From: Bacteroidaceae bacterium
Lineage (GTDB): Bacteria; Bacteroidota; Bacteroidia; Bacteroidales; Bacteroidaceae
DNA: 64,000 nucleotides
Assembly (NCBI GenBank): GCA_900770665.1
Contig: CAAGKZ010000068.1
Coordinates: 15,637 to 79,636, forward strand
Reading direction: 5' to 3'
Of this stretch, positions 17,396 to 26,625 are shown in pieces (position 1 is the stretch's first letter; each line of letters begins with the position of its first letter). The translations under genes and the position numbers were made by a program. The notes below the pieces were generated by a model. It searched no databases, had not been told where the DNA came from, and saw only the letters and a program-made list of their open reading frames with translations.

Positions 17396-18787
17396 ATGAG
17401 AAATTTCTTCCGTAAATTCCACCTATGGGTGTCGGTGCCATTCGGTATTGTAATAACAATTACCTGTTTCACCGGTGCGTTGCTGGTGTTTGAAAAGGAG
17501 ATTACCGCATTGTGCGTTGGCAATATTACGGCTGTCACTCCAGTGGGTGAGCCGTTGCCCGTGAGTGTAATAGCCGACAAGGTGGATGCGACATTGCCTG
17601 CCGATGTCGATGTCAAGGGTGTTGTCGTTTCATCTTCTCCCGATGAGGCTTACAGGGTAAACCTCTCAAAGCCAAAGAAGGCGGCGGTTTATGTAAACCA
17701 GTATACAGGCGAGGTAATAGGCAAGGATGAGCGCCTGCCGTTCTTCCGTACAGTATTCCGCCTGCACCGTTGGCTCATGGACAGCAATCCCGGTGAGGGC
17801 AAGGTATTTTGGGGTAAGATTATTGTGGGCGCAAGCACCATTGCATTTGTGGTGATACTGTTGACAGGCCTTGTAATATGGTGGCCGCGTAACCGCAAGA
17901 TGCTGAAGAACCGTCTGCAGATAACTTTTAGAAAAGGCAAGAACCGTTTCTGGTATGACCTTCACGTTGCCGGTGGTTTCTATGCCTTGTTGCTGTTGCT
18001 TGTGATGGCATTAACAGGTCTTACATGGTCATTCGAGTGGTACAGGAACGGTGCATATGCTCTGTTTGGTGCAGGTGAGCCCAAGGAAACAACCGTGGTG
18101 GAAAGAAAGTCTCCCACGCGTGTTGAGACTCCTGTCTGCCCCGGTAGCTGCAGGGATTGTACATTGCCTGTTTGTGTGAACAGTGCAGAGAGCAAAAGCA
18201 CAGCTGTCGGACAGAGTGGAATGGAACGGTGGAATGTCGATGCCGTAACAACTGCCACAAATGTCGCCGATACCAAATATGTTGATGCCGAGCCTGCTGT
18301 TTCTGTTGCAGAGATTGATGGTATTACGGCGGCAACAGCTGTCGATGCACAGAGCGGTGCAACCGCCATGACCGACGGCAATAGCGGTGCCACTTCGTTG
18401 GTTACTGCGCCGCAGGCTACGGGCTTTGACAGCTGGCAAAAGGCCTATGAGAACGTTGTGGCTATAGTTCCGCATTTCGAGACAATTACAGTGTCGGCAG
18501 GAACAGTCTCAGTCAAGGTGTCCAAGTATGGAAATATGCGCGCGGCCGACAAGTATATGTTCGATAAAGACTGCGGTGCAATAACCTCTGTCGAACTATA
18601 TAAGGATTCGGCACGCAAAGGAAAACTGTCGGGATGGTTCTACTCGTTGCACACAGGCTCATGGGGCGGTCTGCTTGTCCGCGTACTCTATTTCCTTGCA
18701 GCCCTGCTTGGTGCTACATTGCCACTTACAGGCTACTATTTGTGGATAAAACGCCTCTATGGCAAGAATAAAAACAAGCAACAATAA
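17396..18787 (+). CDS. PepSY-associated membrane protein with Cys-rich insert
   Basis: Inner-membrane protein of 463 aa of the PepSY_TM family, which in siderophore systems acts as a reductase releasing iron. Seen: 'FHLWVSVPFGIVITITCFTGALLVFE' as first helix (split: HLWVS...TCFTGALLVF), PepSY-type periplasmic part, 'RLHRWLM' with the haem-type His, two more helices ('IIVGASTIAFVVILLTGLVIWWP', 'FYALLLLLVMALTGLTWSF') and a last helix after 'SLHTGSWGG'. Unusual is an Ala/Thr/Val-rich stretch at about residues 230-345 containing four cysteines, C248, C252, C255 and C260 (CX3CX2CX4C), placed in the periplasmic loop. It is the last gene of the uptake operon; a terminator follows. Confidence 0.88.
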   Translation: MRNFFRKFHLWVSVPFGIVITITCFTGALLVFEKEITALCVGNITAVTPVGEPLPVSVIADKVDATLPADVDVKGVVVSSSPDEAYRVNLSKPKKAAVYVNQYTGEVIGKDERLPFFRTVFRLHRWLMDSNPGEGKVFWGKIIVGASTIAFVVILLTGLVIWWPRNRKMLKNRLQITFRKGKNRFWYDLHVAGGFYALLLLLVMALTGLTWSFEWYRNGAYALFGAGEPKETTVVERKSPTRVETPVCPGSCRDCTLPVCVNSAESKSTAVGQSGMERWNVDAVTTATNVADTKYVDAEPAVSVAEIDGITAATAVDAQSGATAMTDGNSGATSLVTAPQATGFDSWQKAYENVVAIVPHFETITVSAGTVSVKVSKYGNMRAADKYMFDKDCGAITSVELYKDSARKGKLSGWFYSLHTGSWGGLLVRVLYFLAALLGATLPLTGYYLWIKRLYGKNKNKQQ

Positions 18788-18807
18788 TGCCGGGATAAGA
18801 AACTTTG

Positions 18808-18842
18808 ACGCTGTGGGCAATGTCTCACAGCGTTATTTTTTA
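18808..18842 (+). terminator. Intrinsic terminator after the PepSY gene
   Basis: Arms ACGCTGTG (18808-18815) and CACAGCGT (18826-18833), followed by TATTTTTTA. Confidence 0.75.
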
Positions 18843-18901
18843 TGTAGAATACGATTTGTTCAAATAAATTACTAAATTTGTATCTGATAACCCCTGTAGC
18901 A

Positions 18902-21900
18902 ATGATGCGTCACTTTTTCATCGGCATATTATTAGTGTGTGCAGCGCTGTTCTCCTGTACAGGTCACAGCCATAGCCATAGCGGTGATTCGGCAACAACT
19001 GCCGATTCGTTGTCAGCGCAGGTGTATGACGCGCGTTACAGGAACATCCTTTTATTGGACGGTTTTTCAAATGCTCTTGACAGTCTCTCGGGCGAGAATG
19101 AAGAACTGACAATGGTGGCGACCAACTCCAAGGCTTATTCGGCTCTTATGAAGATGGATTACGCGACAGCCGTGGAACTGTATGAAAGAGTGCTTGCAGA
19201 GGCCGGTTGCGAAATTGAGAAACTTGTTGCCGATGTGGGGTTCATGACAATATACTACCGTGTATCGGGCAACAGAGAGTTCTTTGATTGCCGTGCAAGG
19301 GCATTGGAGCGCATAAAACGCATTGATGAGGATGCCGACCGCCTTCCGGCAAGTGACAAGACACGCTTTGAACGAGCCAAAATAGAGTTCGGCATTGTAT
19401 CGGTCTGCTACTTCTCCAATCTGTCGATGGTAGATGATGTCAAGCACACAATGGGCTATCTGAATACCGGTGTTGAGGAGAGCAATGACCCTGCATTGAA
19501 GGTTTATGCGCGTATGCTGCTTGCCAACACAGCACCAAGCGCAGCTGAGCGTCTGGAGCTGCTCGCCCGCGGATTGAACAGCGCCGAGGGTAGAGGATAT
19601 ACATGGCTTACCGCAAACTATAAGTTATTGCTTGCCATTCTGCTGCGCGACAATGGCGCTCTCCTTGAAGCACTTCCGGATAATATGGCTCACGTGTTGC
19701 TGCAGAGTGACAGTGTCGCTATGGTTCCATATACCCTGGCTGCGGCGGCAGTAGATGACTTCAGGGAGTATGGCGACAAGTATATGATGATTGAGGCAAT
19801 GGCAGTCTCGGCCTCCTGCAGAACCCAGTTGGGTGATTACAGCGGTGCTCTGCAGCTCCTTGATTCGGCACTTGTCGAGATAAACGGATACTACAGAAAT
19901 TACTATCCCGACGAACCCGATTTTGCATCGAATGAACTTGAACGATGTGATATTGAGATAGAGCCGGCAATGTTTTCCGATGCCGAAATGTACAATATCC
20001 CCGAGTGCTTGCTCAGTGTGCGTCGTGAGGCAAGCTGCGCATATGCCGGTTTGGGCAACAAGTATGCGTCGGACATCAACAGGGAGAGCTATCTCCAACT
20101 GTTGCGCACCACGCGCCTGAACAAGAAAGATGAGAGTCGTGTGTCAACTGTTACAGCCGATATCTTGCGCCTTGACAATTGGCTCATTGTTTCGGTGGCG
20201 GCTGTTGTGATATTGCTGGCAGCAATAATCATATTCAATTACCGAAAGAGGAAATACATAACTTCGTACTCGAATGAACTGAAGCGCCTGCCCGATGTCT
20301 GCCGTCGTCTCTTCTCGTCGTTGCCGCAGGATATTGGCTGTAAGGATGCTCTTTGCGCTCATGTAGCCGGCTTGTTGAATGAGAGTTTCATAGGCTTTTC
20401 GGGTGATGTGGAGTTCTCTTTCAATACATGTGACGGTTGTGCTCATAGTTATTCATTTGTCCTGAAATACATCGCTGGCGGCAGCGATACCCTTTATGTT
20501 ACTGCAACGCAACCTTTTACCCCCGAGAAATACTCTTTGCTTGAGATGCTTGTCCCTTATGTTGCCGTTGCTGTTGGAGAGGGGATGCGCCTTGCCGACA
20601 TCGGCGATGAGCAGGAACGTCTTGAAGAGGTGTGTCGCGCCAGTGCCGTCTATCTGGCCGAGCACAAGCGCGAGAACCTGTTGAAACGTGTCTCTGTCTC
20701 AACGGTAATGTCAATGCGTCCATATATTGACAGAGTATTGAATGAACTTCGTGCATTGAAGACCGCATCGCCCAATGACGTGGAGCGCAAACTGGAATAT
20801 GTTACGGAGTTGACCGAGAAACTTGACGACCTGAATGTCATCCTTGAGCGTTGGATAAAGATGCGTCATGGAGAGATGAACCTGCAGGTCGAGAGTTTTT
20901 CACTCTCCGGGCTGTTCGCAATCATAGAAAAGAGCCGTCAGTTGCTCGAGTCCCGCGGTATAACATTGACTGTGGGTGACGGTACTCCTGTGGTCAAGGC
21001 CGACAGGACACTTACACTCTTTATGATAAACACTTTGGTTGACAACGCTGCCAAGTTCACCCCTGCCGGTGGCAGTGTCACACTGGAGTGCTGTGAGGGC
21101 GATGGTTATGTCGAGGTTTCTGTCACCGATAGCGGTGTGGGTATCTCGCAGAGTGATATCGACCGCATACTGAACGAAAAGGTATACGATGCGTCAAGCA
21201 TAGGACAGGACAACGAGAACCTCCCGGCAAAGAGCAAGGGTGGCGGCTTCGGCCTGATGAACTGCCGCGGAATCATAGAAAAATACAAGAAGACAGATGC
21301 ACTATTTTCAGTATGCTCAATGAACATCGAAAGCCGCAAGGGTAACGGCAGCCGCTTCTCTTTTCGTCTTCCCAAAGGCATTGTGCGCTGTATTCTCCTT
21401 TTGTTTATGATGCTACCATGTGGCGTGTTTGCCCAAGAGGATATATTTGACGATGTAAGGTTCTGTGCCGATTCGGTCTACAGTTGCAATACAAACGGCA
21501 ATTATGAAGAGGCTTTTGTGCAGGCAAGCAACGCATTTGACCTGTTGAACGGCTATTATAAAGAGCAGATTGGCGGCACCGACACACTTGTGCTGCAAGG
21601 CAACACCCAGGCCGAACTCAAATGGTGGCGCGAAGGGCTTTTCCCGGAGCAGATGACCGAGGATATTTTTTACAACATTCTTGATATACGAAACGAATTG
21701 GCCGTAGCATCACTGGCATTGCAGAGATGGCAGGAGTACCGCTATAACAACAATATATACTCGACGCTCTTCCGTCTTGTCGATGAGGACAAGGCCATTG
21801 CGCAGCAGTACGAACAGGCGCGTGATGTCCTTAATCTGCGTCAGGCGCTAATGGGTATTGCCGGTTTCATTATTATAGTCCTGCTGCTGTATCTTCTTAT

Positions 21901-23122
21901 TGCATATTTCCGCCACACGGTTATTGGCAAGGCTAATGATCGTCTTGTGCAGAGTGTGAACCGTAATCTTCTTGAACTTGTGGCGACATCATCGCCCGGC
22001 ACTCCGCAGGATATGCTGGAGGCTGTTGCATCCGGTATATACACCGGTCTTGGCGAGCGCATGTGTATAAACAGTGTGGCAATCCTGCTCAGTGACGGGC
22101 GTTTGGCAGCCGCTGCGCCACAGCCGCTTGAAGGTGGGCGTGCCGATGTCTACCTACATGGTGTCATTGATGACGGTGAGTCTTTTGTTTCGGCCGATGC
22201 GCTTTTGCGTGTGTCACCGCTCTATGCTACAGTGTCGGGCGAAGAGGTGCTTGTAGGTGCAATGGAAATTGTGACAGAGCGTCCATTGAGCGAGAACGAG
22301 ATTGTGAGTGTTGAACTCATTGCACGTTTTGTGGCCTCTATTGCCTATCACCGCACGGTGCGTGTGGCCAAAAGTTATACAACTCTCGAAGAGGTAGAGG
22401 AGGAGACCGAACGCATAAGGTTCGAGGAGAACCGCCTGCACGTGCAGAATATGGTCATGGACAACTGTCTCTCGGTGATTAAACACGAAACTATATATTA
22501 TCCCAGCCGCGTGCGCGAACTTTCGCAGAAGGCGCTCTCAGCAGCCGACAGCCGCAGCGAGAACATAGCTGCAATGGGCGAACTGATGGATTATTACAAT
22601 TCGGTCTTCGGTATACTTGCCAACTGTGCGAAGCGTGAACTCGACACAATGTGTTTCACGCTCTCAACGGTACCAGTGTCACAGCTCTTTGACAATGCCG
22701 CGCGTTATCTTGCGCGTTGTACCAAAAAACGCGGTGTGTCGCTTTCGCTTGTCTATGACCCTACCGATTCTTGTGTAAAGGTTGACGCAGTGCTTTTAGA
22801 ATACCTCTTTGAGATGCTTGTTGATGCGGCTCTTAAAGTTGAAAAAGAGGGCACACTGTTCCTGCGTGCAATTGATGGTGATGATAGTGTGAGGATTGAG
22901 CTTGTTGACAGCCGCCGTACACTCTCCAGTGACGAGGTTGCCGAACTCTTTACGCCATCGCGTTACAATATTGGCGAACGTAACGAGTTGCTTGGCATGG
23001 AGTACCTGGTGGCAAAGGAGATAGTGCGTATGCACGAGGATTACACCGGGCGTCACGGTTCGCGCATGGAGGCGCGCTCAGATGTCGACGGCGTGGTCAT
23101 CTTGTTTACATTGCCAAAATAG
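18902..23122 (+). CDS. Giant double histidine-kinase-like sensor (DUF5112/DUF5113-type)
   Basis: Membrane sensor of 1406 aa built from two kinase-like halves. Half one: lipoprotein-type signal ('LLVCAALFSC'), helical TPR-like extracytoplasmic region to about residue 425, membrane helix ('LIVSVAAVVILLAAIIIF'), a GAF-like cytoplasmic domain, then an HATPase domain with N box 'NTLVDNAAKFTP', G1 'DSGVGIS' and G2 'GGGFGLMNCRGI'. Its dimerisation helix lacks an obvious phospho-His. Half two starts near residue 829 with a second signal-like helix ('ILLLFMMLPCGVFAQ'), a further helical sensor, a helix near 981, a GAF-like domain, 'SVIKHETIYYPSRVREL' with a candidate phospho-His near 1194, and a degenerate ATPase. 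Start ATG 18902 (or 18905); an in-frame TTG at 18878 lies within a TAAATTTG -7 element. A response regulator follows 23 bp downstream. Confidence 0.8.
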   Translation: MMRHFFIGILLVCAALFSCTGHSHSHSGDSATTADSLSAQVYDARYRNILLLDGFSNALDSLSGENEELTMVATNSKAYSALMKMDYATAVELYERVLAEAGCEIEKLVADVGFMTIYYRVSGNREFFDCRARALERIKRIDEDADRLPASDKTRFERAKIEFGIVSVCYFSNLSMVDDVKHTMGYLNTGVEESNDPALKVYARMLLANTAPSAAERLELLARGLNSAEGRGYTWLTANYKLLLAILLRDNGALLEALPDNMAHVLLQSDSVAMVPYTLAAAAVDDFREYGDKYMMIEAMAVSASCRTQLGDYSGALQLLDSALVEINGYYRNYYPDEPDFASNELERCDIEIEPAMFSDAEMYNIPECLLSVRREASCAYAGLGNKYASDINRESYLQLLRTTRLNKKDESRVSTVTADILRLDNWLIVSVAAVVILLAAIIIFNYRKRKYITSYSNELKRLPDVCRRLFSSLPQDIGCKDALCAHVAGLLNESFIGFSGDVEFSFNTCDGCAHSYSFVLKYIAGGSDTLYVTATQPFTPEKYSLLEMLVPYVAVAVGEGMRLADIGDEQERLEEVCRASAVYLAEHKRENLLKRVSVSTVMSMRPYIDRVLNELRALKTASPNDVERKLEYVTELTEKLDDLNVILERWIKMRHGEMNLQVESFSLSGLFAIIEKSRQLLESRGITLTVGDGTPVVKADRTLTLFMINTLVDNAAKFTPAGGSVTLECCEGDGYVEVSVTDSGVGISQSDIDRILNEKVYDASSIGQDNENLPAKSKGGGFGLMNCRGIIEKYKKTDALFSVCSMNIESRKGNGSRFSFRLPKGIVRCILLLFMMLPCGVFAQEDIFDDVRFCADSVYSCNTNGNYEEAFVQASNAFDLLNGYYKEQIGGTDTLVLQGNTQAELKWWREGLFPEQMTEDIFYNILDIRNELAVASLALQRWQEYRYNNNIYSTLFRLVDEDKAIAQQYEQARDVLNLRQALMGIAGFIIIVLLLYLLIAYFRHTVIGKANDRLVQSVNRNLLELVATSSPGTPQDMLEAVASGIYTGLGERMCINSVAILLSDGRLAAAAPQPLEGGRADVYLHGVIDDGESFVSADALLRVSPLYATVSGEEVLVGAMEIVTERPLSENEIVSVELIARFVASIAYHRTVRVAKSYTTLEEVEEETERIRFEENRLHVQNMVMDNCLSVIKHETIYYPSRVRELSQKALSAADSRSENIAAMGELMDYYNSVFGILANCAKRELDTMCFTLSTVPVSQLFDNAARYLARCTKKRGVSLSLVYDPTDSCVKVDAVLLEYLFEMLVDAALKVEKEGTLFLRAIDGDDSVRIELVDSRRTLSSDEVAELFTPSRYNIGERNELLGMEYLVAKEIVRMHEDYTGRHGSRMEARSDVDGVVILFTLPK

Positions 23123-23145
23123 TAGAATTTTAACAGTTTCTGATT

Positions 23146-23868
23146 ATGATAGAGAAATTCAGTGTAGTGATAGTTGAGGATGCAAGGCTTGAACTCAAGG
23201 GTACAGAGGAGATATTCCGTACCGAGATACCCGAAGCCGATGTGATTGGTGTCGCATCGAACGAGAAAGAACTTGATGAGGTGCTTGGGCGTGCTGTCCC
23301 CGACCTTCTGCTGCTCGATTTGGGATTGGGTGGCTCAACGACTGTGGGTGTTGATATCTGCGCAAGGATGAAAAAGGAACATCCAGGCATGAAGGTGCTT
23401 GTCTTTACCGGTGAACTCCTCAACGAGAAACTCTGGGTCGACGTACTCGATGCCGGCGCCGACGGTATAACCCTGAAGACCGGTGAACTGCTCACAAAAT
23501 ACGAAATCTACAATGTCATGGCAGGCAAACGAAATGTCTTCAACCAACCGGTGCTTGAAAAACTGGTGGAACGTTTCCGCGAGAATGTCAACCGCGATGC
23601 GGCACGCCAGAAGTCGCTCATACATTACGAAATAGACCGTTACGATGAGTGCTTCCTGCGCCATCTGGCATTGGGATATACAAAGGAGATGGTTGCATCA
23701 CTGAAGACCATGCCCTTTGGCGTGAAGTCGCTCGAAAAGCGTCAGGCCGACCTCATTGCCCGCCTCTTCCCCGAGAGTGAACAGCGAGGAATAAATGTCA
23801 CACGCCTTGTGGTGCGTGCCATTGAATTGCATATTATTGATGCTGAAAATCTTGAGGCCGATGAATGA
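23146..23868 (+). CDS. Response regulator with C-terminal helix-turn-helix-like domain
   Basis: Cytoplasmic regulator of 240 aa, the likely partner of the preceding sensor. The receiver domain (about 1-125) has the acidic pair 'VVIVEDARLE', the phospho-acceptor in 'PDLLLLDLGLGG' and a conserved Thr in 'VLVFTGE'. The last beta-strand Lys is present ('GITLKTGEL'). The C-terminal part (about 155-240) is a helical domain with 'LALGYTKEMVASLKTMPFGVKSLEKR', resembling the HTH of LuxR-type output domains but divergent ('DUF5932'-like in Bacteroidales). Targets are unknown. Its end overlaps the next gene by 8 bp, so three genes form one unit. Confidence 0.85.
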   Translation: MIEKFSVVIVEDARLELKGTEEIFRTEIPEADVIGVASNEKELDEVLGRAVPDLLLLDLGLGGSTTVGVDICARMKKEHPGMKVLVFTGELLNEKLWVDVLDAGADGITLKTGELLTKYEIYNVMAGKRNVFNQPVLEKLVERFRENVNRDAARQKSLIHYEIDRYDECFLRHLALGYTKEMVASLKTMPFGVKSLEKRQADLIARLFPESEQRGINVTRLVVRAIELHIIDAENLEADE

Positions 23869-24580
23869 CCGTAGAGCCAGTTATTATCCCGTACTTGTAT
23901 ACCTCTCTCTCCTGTTGTTGGTGTGGGTGGGCGCATTCTTTGCCGATGTTACGCAGATGTTGTCGGGCGGTGTGCCCTCTTCCTCTTCGTCATTGATAAG
24001 TGCCGAGGGAATGCGTTGGGCATTGCGCACAGCTGTACCATCCATAAATGCACTTCCGTGGGGTATAATTATGATGCTTGTTGCCATAGCTGGTCTGTTA
24101 CGTGGTTCGGGACTTGTACGTGTCATTGGACGCTTGTTGTCTTTGCATCGCCTGACTGTTCTTGAGTTTCGTGCATTCCTCTTTTCTTTGGCTGCAGCAA
24201 TATGCTATGTAGTATTGCTTTATATGTCGGCCATCTCTCCATGGAATGTCCTGGCCGGTGTAACCGAGGATCCGGCACTCTCACCATTGTTGCAAGGTTG
24301 GGTTCTTCTGCTTTTTGTAGCGGTGCTGCTTGTGTCGCTCATCTATGGTTTCATCTATGGAAGTTACCGTTCAATAATGGACATTGTAGCCTCTACTGCT
24401 GCTACATTCAGACTCTTTTTGCCGGCCTTTATGGCGCTTATACCGGCAGCGGGTATCATCCCTTGTCTGCAATATGCAGGCGTACAGTCGATATGCGGAA
24501 TTTCTTGGAGCATTTTTTCGGCAATTCTCTATGCGCTGCCGTTTCTCTATCTTCTGTTGATGAAGCTCAGACATAAATAG
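23861..24580 (+). CDS. Six-helix inner-membrane protein, function unknown
   Basis: Hydrophobic protein of 239 aa. Six likely membrane helices are visible: after 'MNDRRASYYP' (residues 9-32), then around residues 65-83, 105-130, 145-172, 185-208 and 212-232. Some segments ('LFLPAFMALIPAAGIIP') recall parts of AbgT-type transporters, but the length is half of that family, so no function is assigned. ATG 23861 overlaps the response-regulator stop by 8 bp and is preferred over starts inside the regulator coding sequence. Cotranscription with the sensor system suggests it is regulated by, or feeds into, that system. Confidence 0.7.
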   Translation: MNDRRASYYPVLVYLSLLLLVWVGAFFADVTQMLSGGVPSSSSSLISAEGMRWALRTAVPSINALPWGIIMMLVAIAGLLRGSGLVRVIGRLLSLHRLTVLEFRAFLFSLAAAICYVVLLYMSAISPWNVLAGVTEDPALSPLLQGWVLLLFVAVLLVSLIYGFIYGSYRSIMDIVASTAATFRLFLPAFMALIPAAGIIPCLQYAGVQSICGISWSIFSAILYALPFLYLLLMKLRHK

Positions 24581-24603
24581 AAAACAGACCATAAAAAAGA
24601 ATC

Positions 24604-24638
24604 GAGGGTGCCCCATCAATTACTTATGGGTCACCCTC
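24604..24638 (-). terminator. Intrinsic terminator for the DUF4488-like gene
   Basis: Hairpin with 13-bp arms (24604-24616 and 24626-24638, one G-T pair). On the minus strand it is followed by TTCTTTTTTATGG, so it ends the leftward transcript; on the plus strand no T run follows. Confidence 0.65.
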
Positions 24639-24658
24639 TGCTATGATGATATTTGTCA

Positions 24659-25162
24659 TTATTTTGCTCCTAATGGAATTACTCTCAACCAAATTTCGCT
24701 CACCCAACCGTCGTTGTCGGTGCCGCTGAGGTTGTATTCTACGTAAAGAATATTCTTGTTCTCCTCGCTGAATCTGTATCGTAGATTAGAGATTGTATTG
24801 TTCAGGCTCTTGTCGAGATAGTGGTTGTTTATGTACTCAAGGTAAGTGTTGTCCTCCTTCATCTCAATCTCACCCTGCTGGGTTATGAATGCCAAGGTAC
24901 TTGTCTTGCTCTCTTCCCAATTCACGTCCTTTATCGGGATGTTCACACCAAGAATTACAGAATAGGTATTATCCTCAGTAATAGTCTTGAAAATCTGCTT
25001 GCCTATGTAGGCCTTGCCGCCTTCTGCTGTCGCAACCTCCTCAACATATTGCCACATTCCAACAAGTGGCCCGGCATCGGGTCCTGTCTTTTTCACTTGT
25101 GCATGGCCTGTTCCAACTCCTGATAATAAGATAAACGCAAATAGAAACATGAACTTTTTCAT
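24659..25162 (-). CDS. Secreted DUF4488-like protein
   Basis: Exported protein of 167 aa with a clear signal peptide (residues 1-21, 'GVGTGHAQ'). The mature part begins 'GPDAGPLVGMWQYVEE', then beta-strand-like segments and ends 'IWLRVIPLGAK'. The pattern (G.W.....  / short beta-rich / W...WLRV) fits the DUF4488 family of small Bacteroidetes secreted proteins, which resemble lipocalin-type barrels. It stands alone between convergent and divergent neighbours. Function unknown. Confidence 0.6.
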   Translation of the reverse strand: MKKFMFLFAFILLSGVGTGHAQVKKTGPDAGPLVGMWQYVEEVATAEGGKAYIGKQIFKTITEDNTYSVILGVNIPIKDVNWEESKTSTLAFITQQGEIEMKEDNTYLEYINNHYLDKSLNNTISNLRYRFSEENKNILYVEYNLSGTDNDGWVSEIWLRVIPLGAK

Positions 25163-25322
25163 AGTGTAGGGAGTTAAAGGTTAGACAATGTTTCTTTTAT
25201 CGGTTGCAATGTACGAAAAAAAACAGATAAAAAACATTTTATCAAGAAAAAACTATGCAGCCGTTGTCATTGTTTCACGCTGTAGGATATTTTTTGTACC
25301 TTCGCGCCACAATTACAGAACA

Positions 25323-25688
25323 ATGAGATTTCTATTGGCAATCCTTGGAAGCGTCTCGCTTGCGTTGGGCATAATGGGCATTTTCCTGCCTGTTCTGCCA
25401 ACCACACCGTTCCTTCTGCTCTCGGCAGCCTTGTATATGCGTAGCTCGCAGAGGTTGTACGAGTGGCTCATGTCGCACAAGCATCTTGGCCCATATATAA
25501 AGAACTTCAGGGAGCACAAGGCACTTCCGCTGCGTGTGAAGATAGCCTCCGTTACAATGGTGTGGGCAACATTGTTCTACTGTGCTTTCGTCGTCGCCAA
25601 AGAGTGGTGGATGAGTGTCATGTTCATAGCCATCGCAACAGGAGTGACAATACATATATTATCATACAAGACATTGAAAAAGAAATGA
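25323..25688 (+). CDS. YbaN/DUF454 family membrane protein
   Basis: Inner-membrane protein of 121 aa. 'LGSVSLALGIMGIFLPVLPTTPFLLLSA' (here split: GIFLPVLPTTPFLL) is the defining motif of DUF454, followed by 'RLYEWLMSHKHLGPYIKNF' and two closing helices. ATG 25323 is used; a longer frame from 25188 would add a non-conserved 45-residue leader and run through the promoter-like TACCTTCG at about 25298. E. coli YbaN belongs here and has no established function. The stop lies in the left arm of a long perfect hairpin. Confidence 0.88.
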   Translation: MRFLLAILGSVSLALGIMGIFLPVLPTTPFLLLSAALYMRSSQRLYEWLMSHKHLGPYIKNFREHKALPLRVKIASVTMVWATLFYCAFVVAKEWWMSVMFIAIATGVTIHILSYKTLKKK

Positions 25689-25722
25689 CTAAAAGACAAA
25701 TTCTTTGTCTTTTAGTCATTTC
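25682..25722 (+). terminator. Perfect 19-bp hairpin overlapping the YbaN-like stop codon
   Basis: Arms GAAATGACTAAAAGACAAA (25682-25700) and its exact complement (25704-25722), 3-nt loop. There is no long T run on either side, but position at the 3' end suggests a terminator or mRNA 3' stabiliser. Confidence 0.6.
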
Positions 25723-25749
25723 CTTTGGGTGAGGATTACCTCCCCCTCT

Positions 25750-26217
25750 TTATAACAGCTCCACAATCCTTTCAAGCCACTGCTTGTCTGTCTCGTCAAA
25801 GGTGGAGAGCTGTTCGCTGTCGATGTCGAGCACTGCAACCACTTTCCCTTCTTTGAACAGCGGGACTACTATCTCGCTTTTCGATGCGCTGCTGCAGGCT
25901 ATGTGTCCGGGGAATTGTTCAACATCGGGCACAACCTGTGTGCCTGCCTCTTTCCATGCTGTGCCGCATACTCCGCGGCCGTATGCTATGCGGCTACATG
26001 CAAGCGGTCCCTGGAACGGGCCAAGAATAAGCTCTTCGCCGGCAACGCGGTAGAATCCTGTCCACCAGAAGCGGAATGTCTCATGTATCATTGCCGCCAC
26101 ATTCGCCATGTTGGCAATGGAATCGCTCTCGCTTTCAACAAGTGATGCAACCTGTTTGTACAGCAAGGCATATTTCTCCTCTTTGCTTCCCTGTGCAATA
26201 TGTAGTTCTTCGGCCAT
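25750..26217 (-). CDS. msrC: Free methionine-(R)-sulfoxide reductase (GAF domain)
   Basis: Cytoplasmic enzyme reducing free methionine-R-sulfoxide. The 155-aa protein is a single GAF domain with 'FWWTGFYRV', 'LGPFQGPLACSRIAYGRGVCGTAW' (split here around LACS and GVCG) and 'HIACSSASKSEIVVPL'. The three catalytic-family cysteines are at C74, C84 and C108, with the same 10- and 24-residue spacing as in E. coli fRMsr. It closes a minus-strand run (feoAB, hemerythrin, LuxR regulator, macrodomain-like protein) with only 2 bp to the upstream gene, supporting a role in oxidative or nitrosative stress. Confidence 0.92.
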   Translation of the reverse strand: MAEELHIAQGSKEEKYALLYKQVASLVESESDSIANMANVAAMIHETFRFWWTGFYRVAGEELILGPFQGPLACSRIAYGRGVCGTAWKEAGTQVVPDVEQFPGHIACSSASKSEIVVPLFKEGKVVAVLDIDSEQLSTFDETDKQWLERIVELL

Positions 26218-26219
26218 GG

Positions 26220-26612
26220 TTATTTTTCAAGTACTTCAACGAATCGTTCGGGGAGGTATACGTTCTCTACCTCAAGCGCCTCTTTGAAGAGTGGCGCCAT
26301 TTCGCTTACACTGAATCCGGCAATGCCACATCCAATCTCGGTGATAAGGAATTTCAGTTCGGGGTGTTCTTTTGCAAATGCAATGAAGTCATTCACATAT
26401 GGTGCTATGACATCAACACCCCCGTGCATGGTGGGTATTGCATAGCTTTGGCCTTGCAGTCCTGTACCTTGCCCCCATATTGCACCGAAGCGTTCGTGTG
26501 CAACATGTGCGGCACCACCTCCGTGCATGCCTTGCAGGTTGCTCCCGAAGACAAAAATCTCATTTTTTTCAAGGGAGTTAATCCATCTTGGTGAAATTCT
26601 TTTATCCTTCAT
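26220..26612 (-). CDS. Macrodomain-like protein
   Basis: Small 130-aa protein with 'EIFVFGSNLQGMHGGGAAHVAHERFGAIWGQG' (split: FVFGSNL, GGGAAHVA) and 'FLITEIGCGIAGFSVSEMAPLF'. These are the two loops by which macrodomains hold ADP-ribose, so it may bind or hydrolyse an ADP-ribose derivative. Similar stand-alone proteins are often annotated only as hypothetical or phage-related. Gaps of 13 bp upstream and 2 bp downstream place it in the iron/redox run. Substrate unknown; assignment from motif reading only. Confidence 0.65.
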   Translation of the reverse strand: MKDKRISPRWINSLEKNEIFVFGSNLQGMHGGGAAHVAHERFGAIWGQGTGLQGQSYAIPTMHGGVDVIAPYVNDFIAFAKEHPELKFLITEIGCGIAGFSVSEMAPLFKEALEVENVYLPERFVEVLEK

Positions 26613-26625
26613 GGTGTTTCATTTT

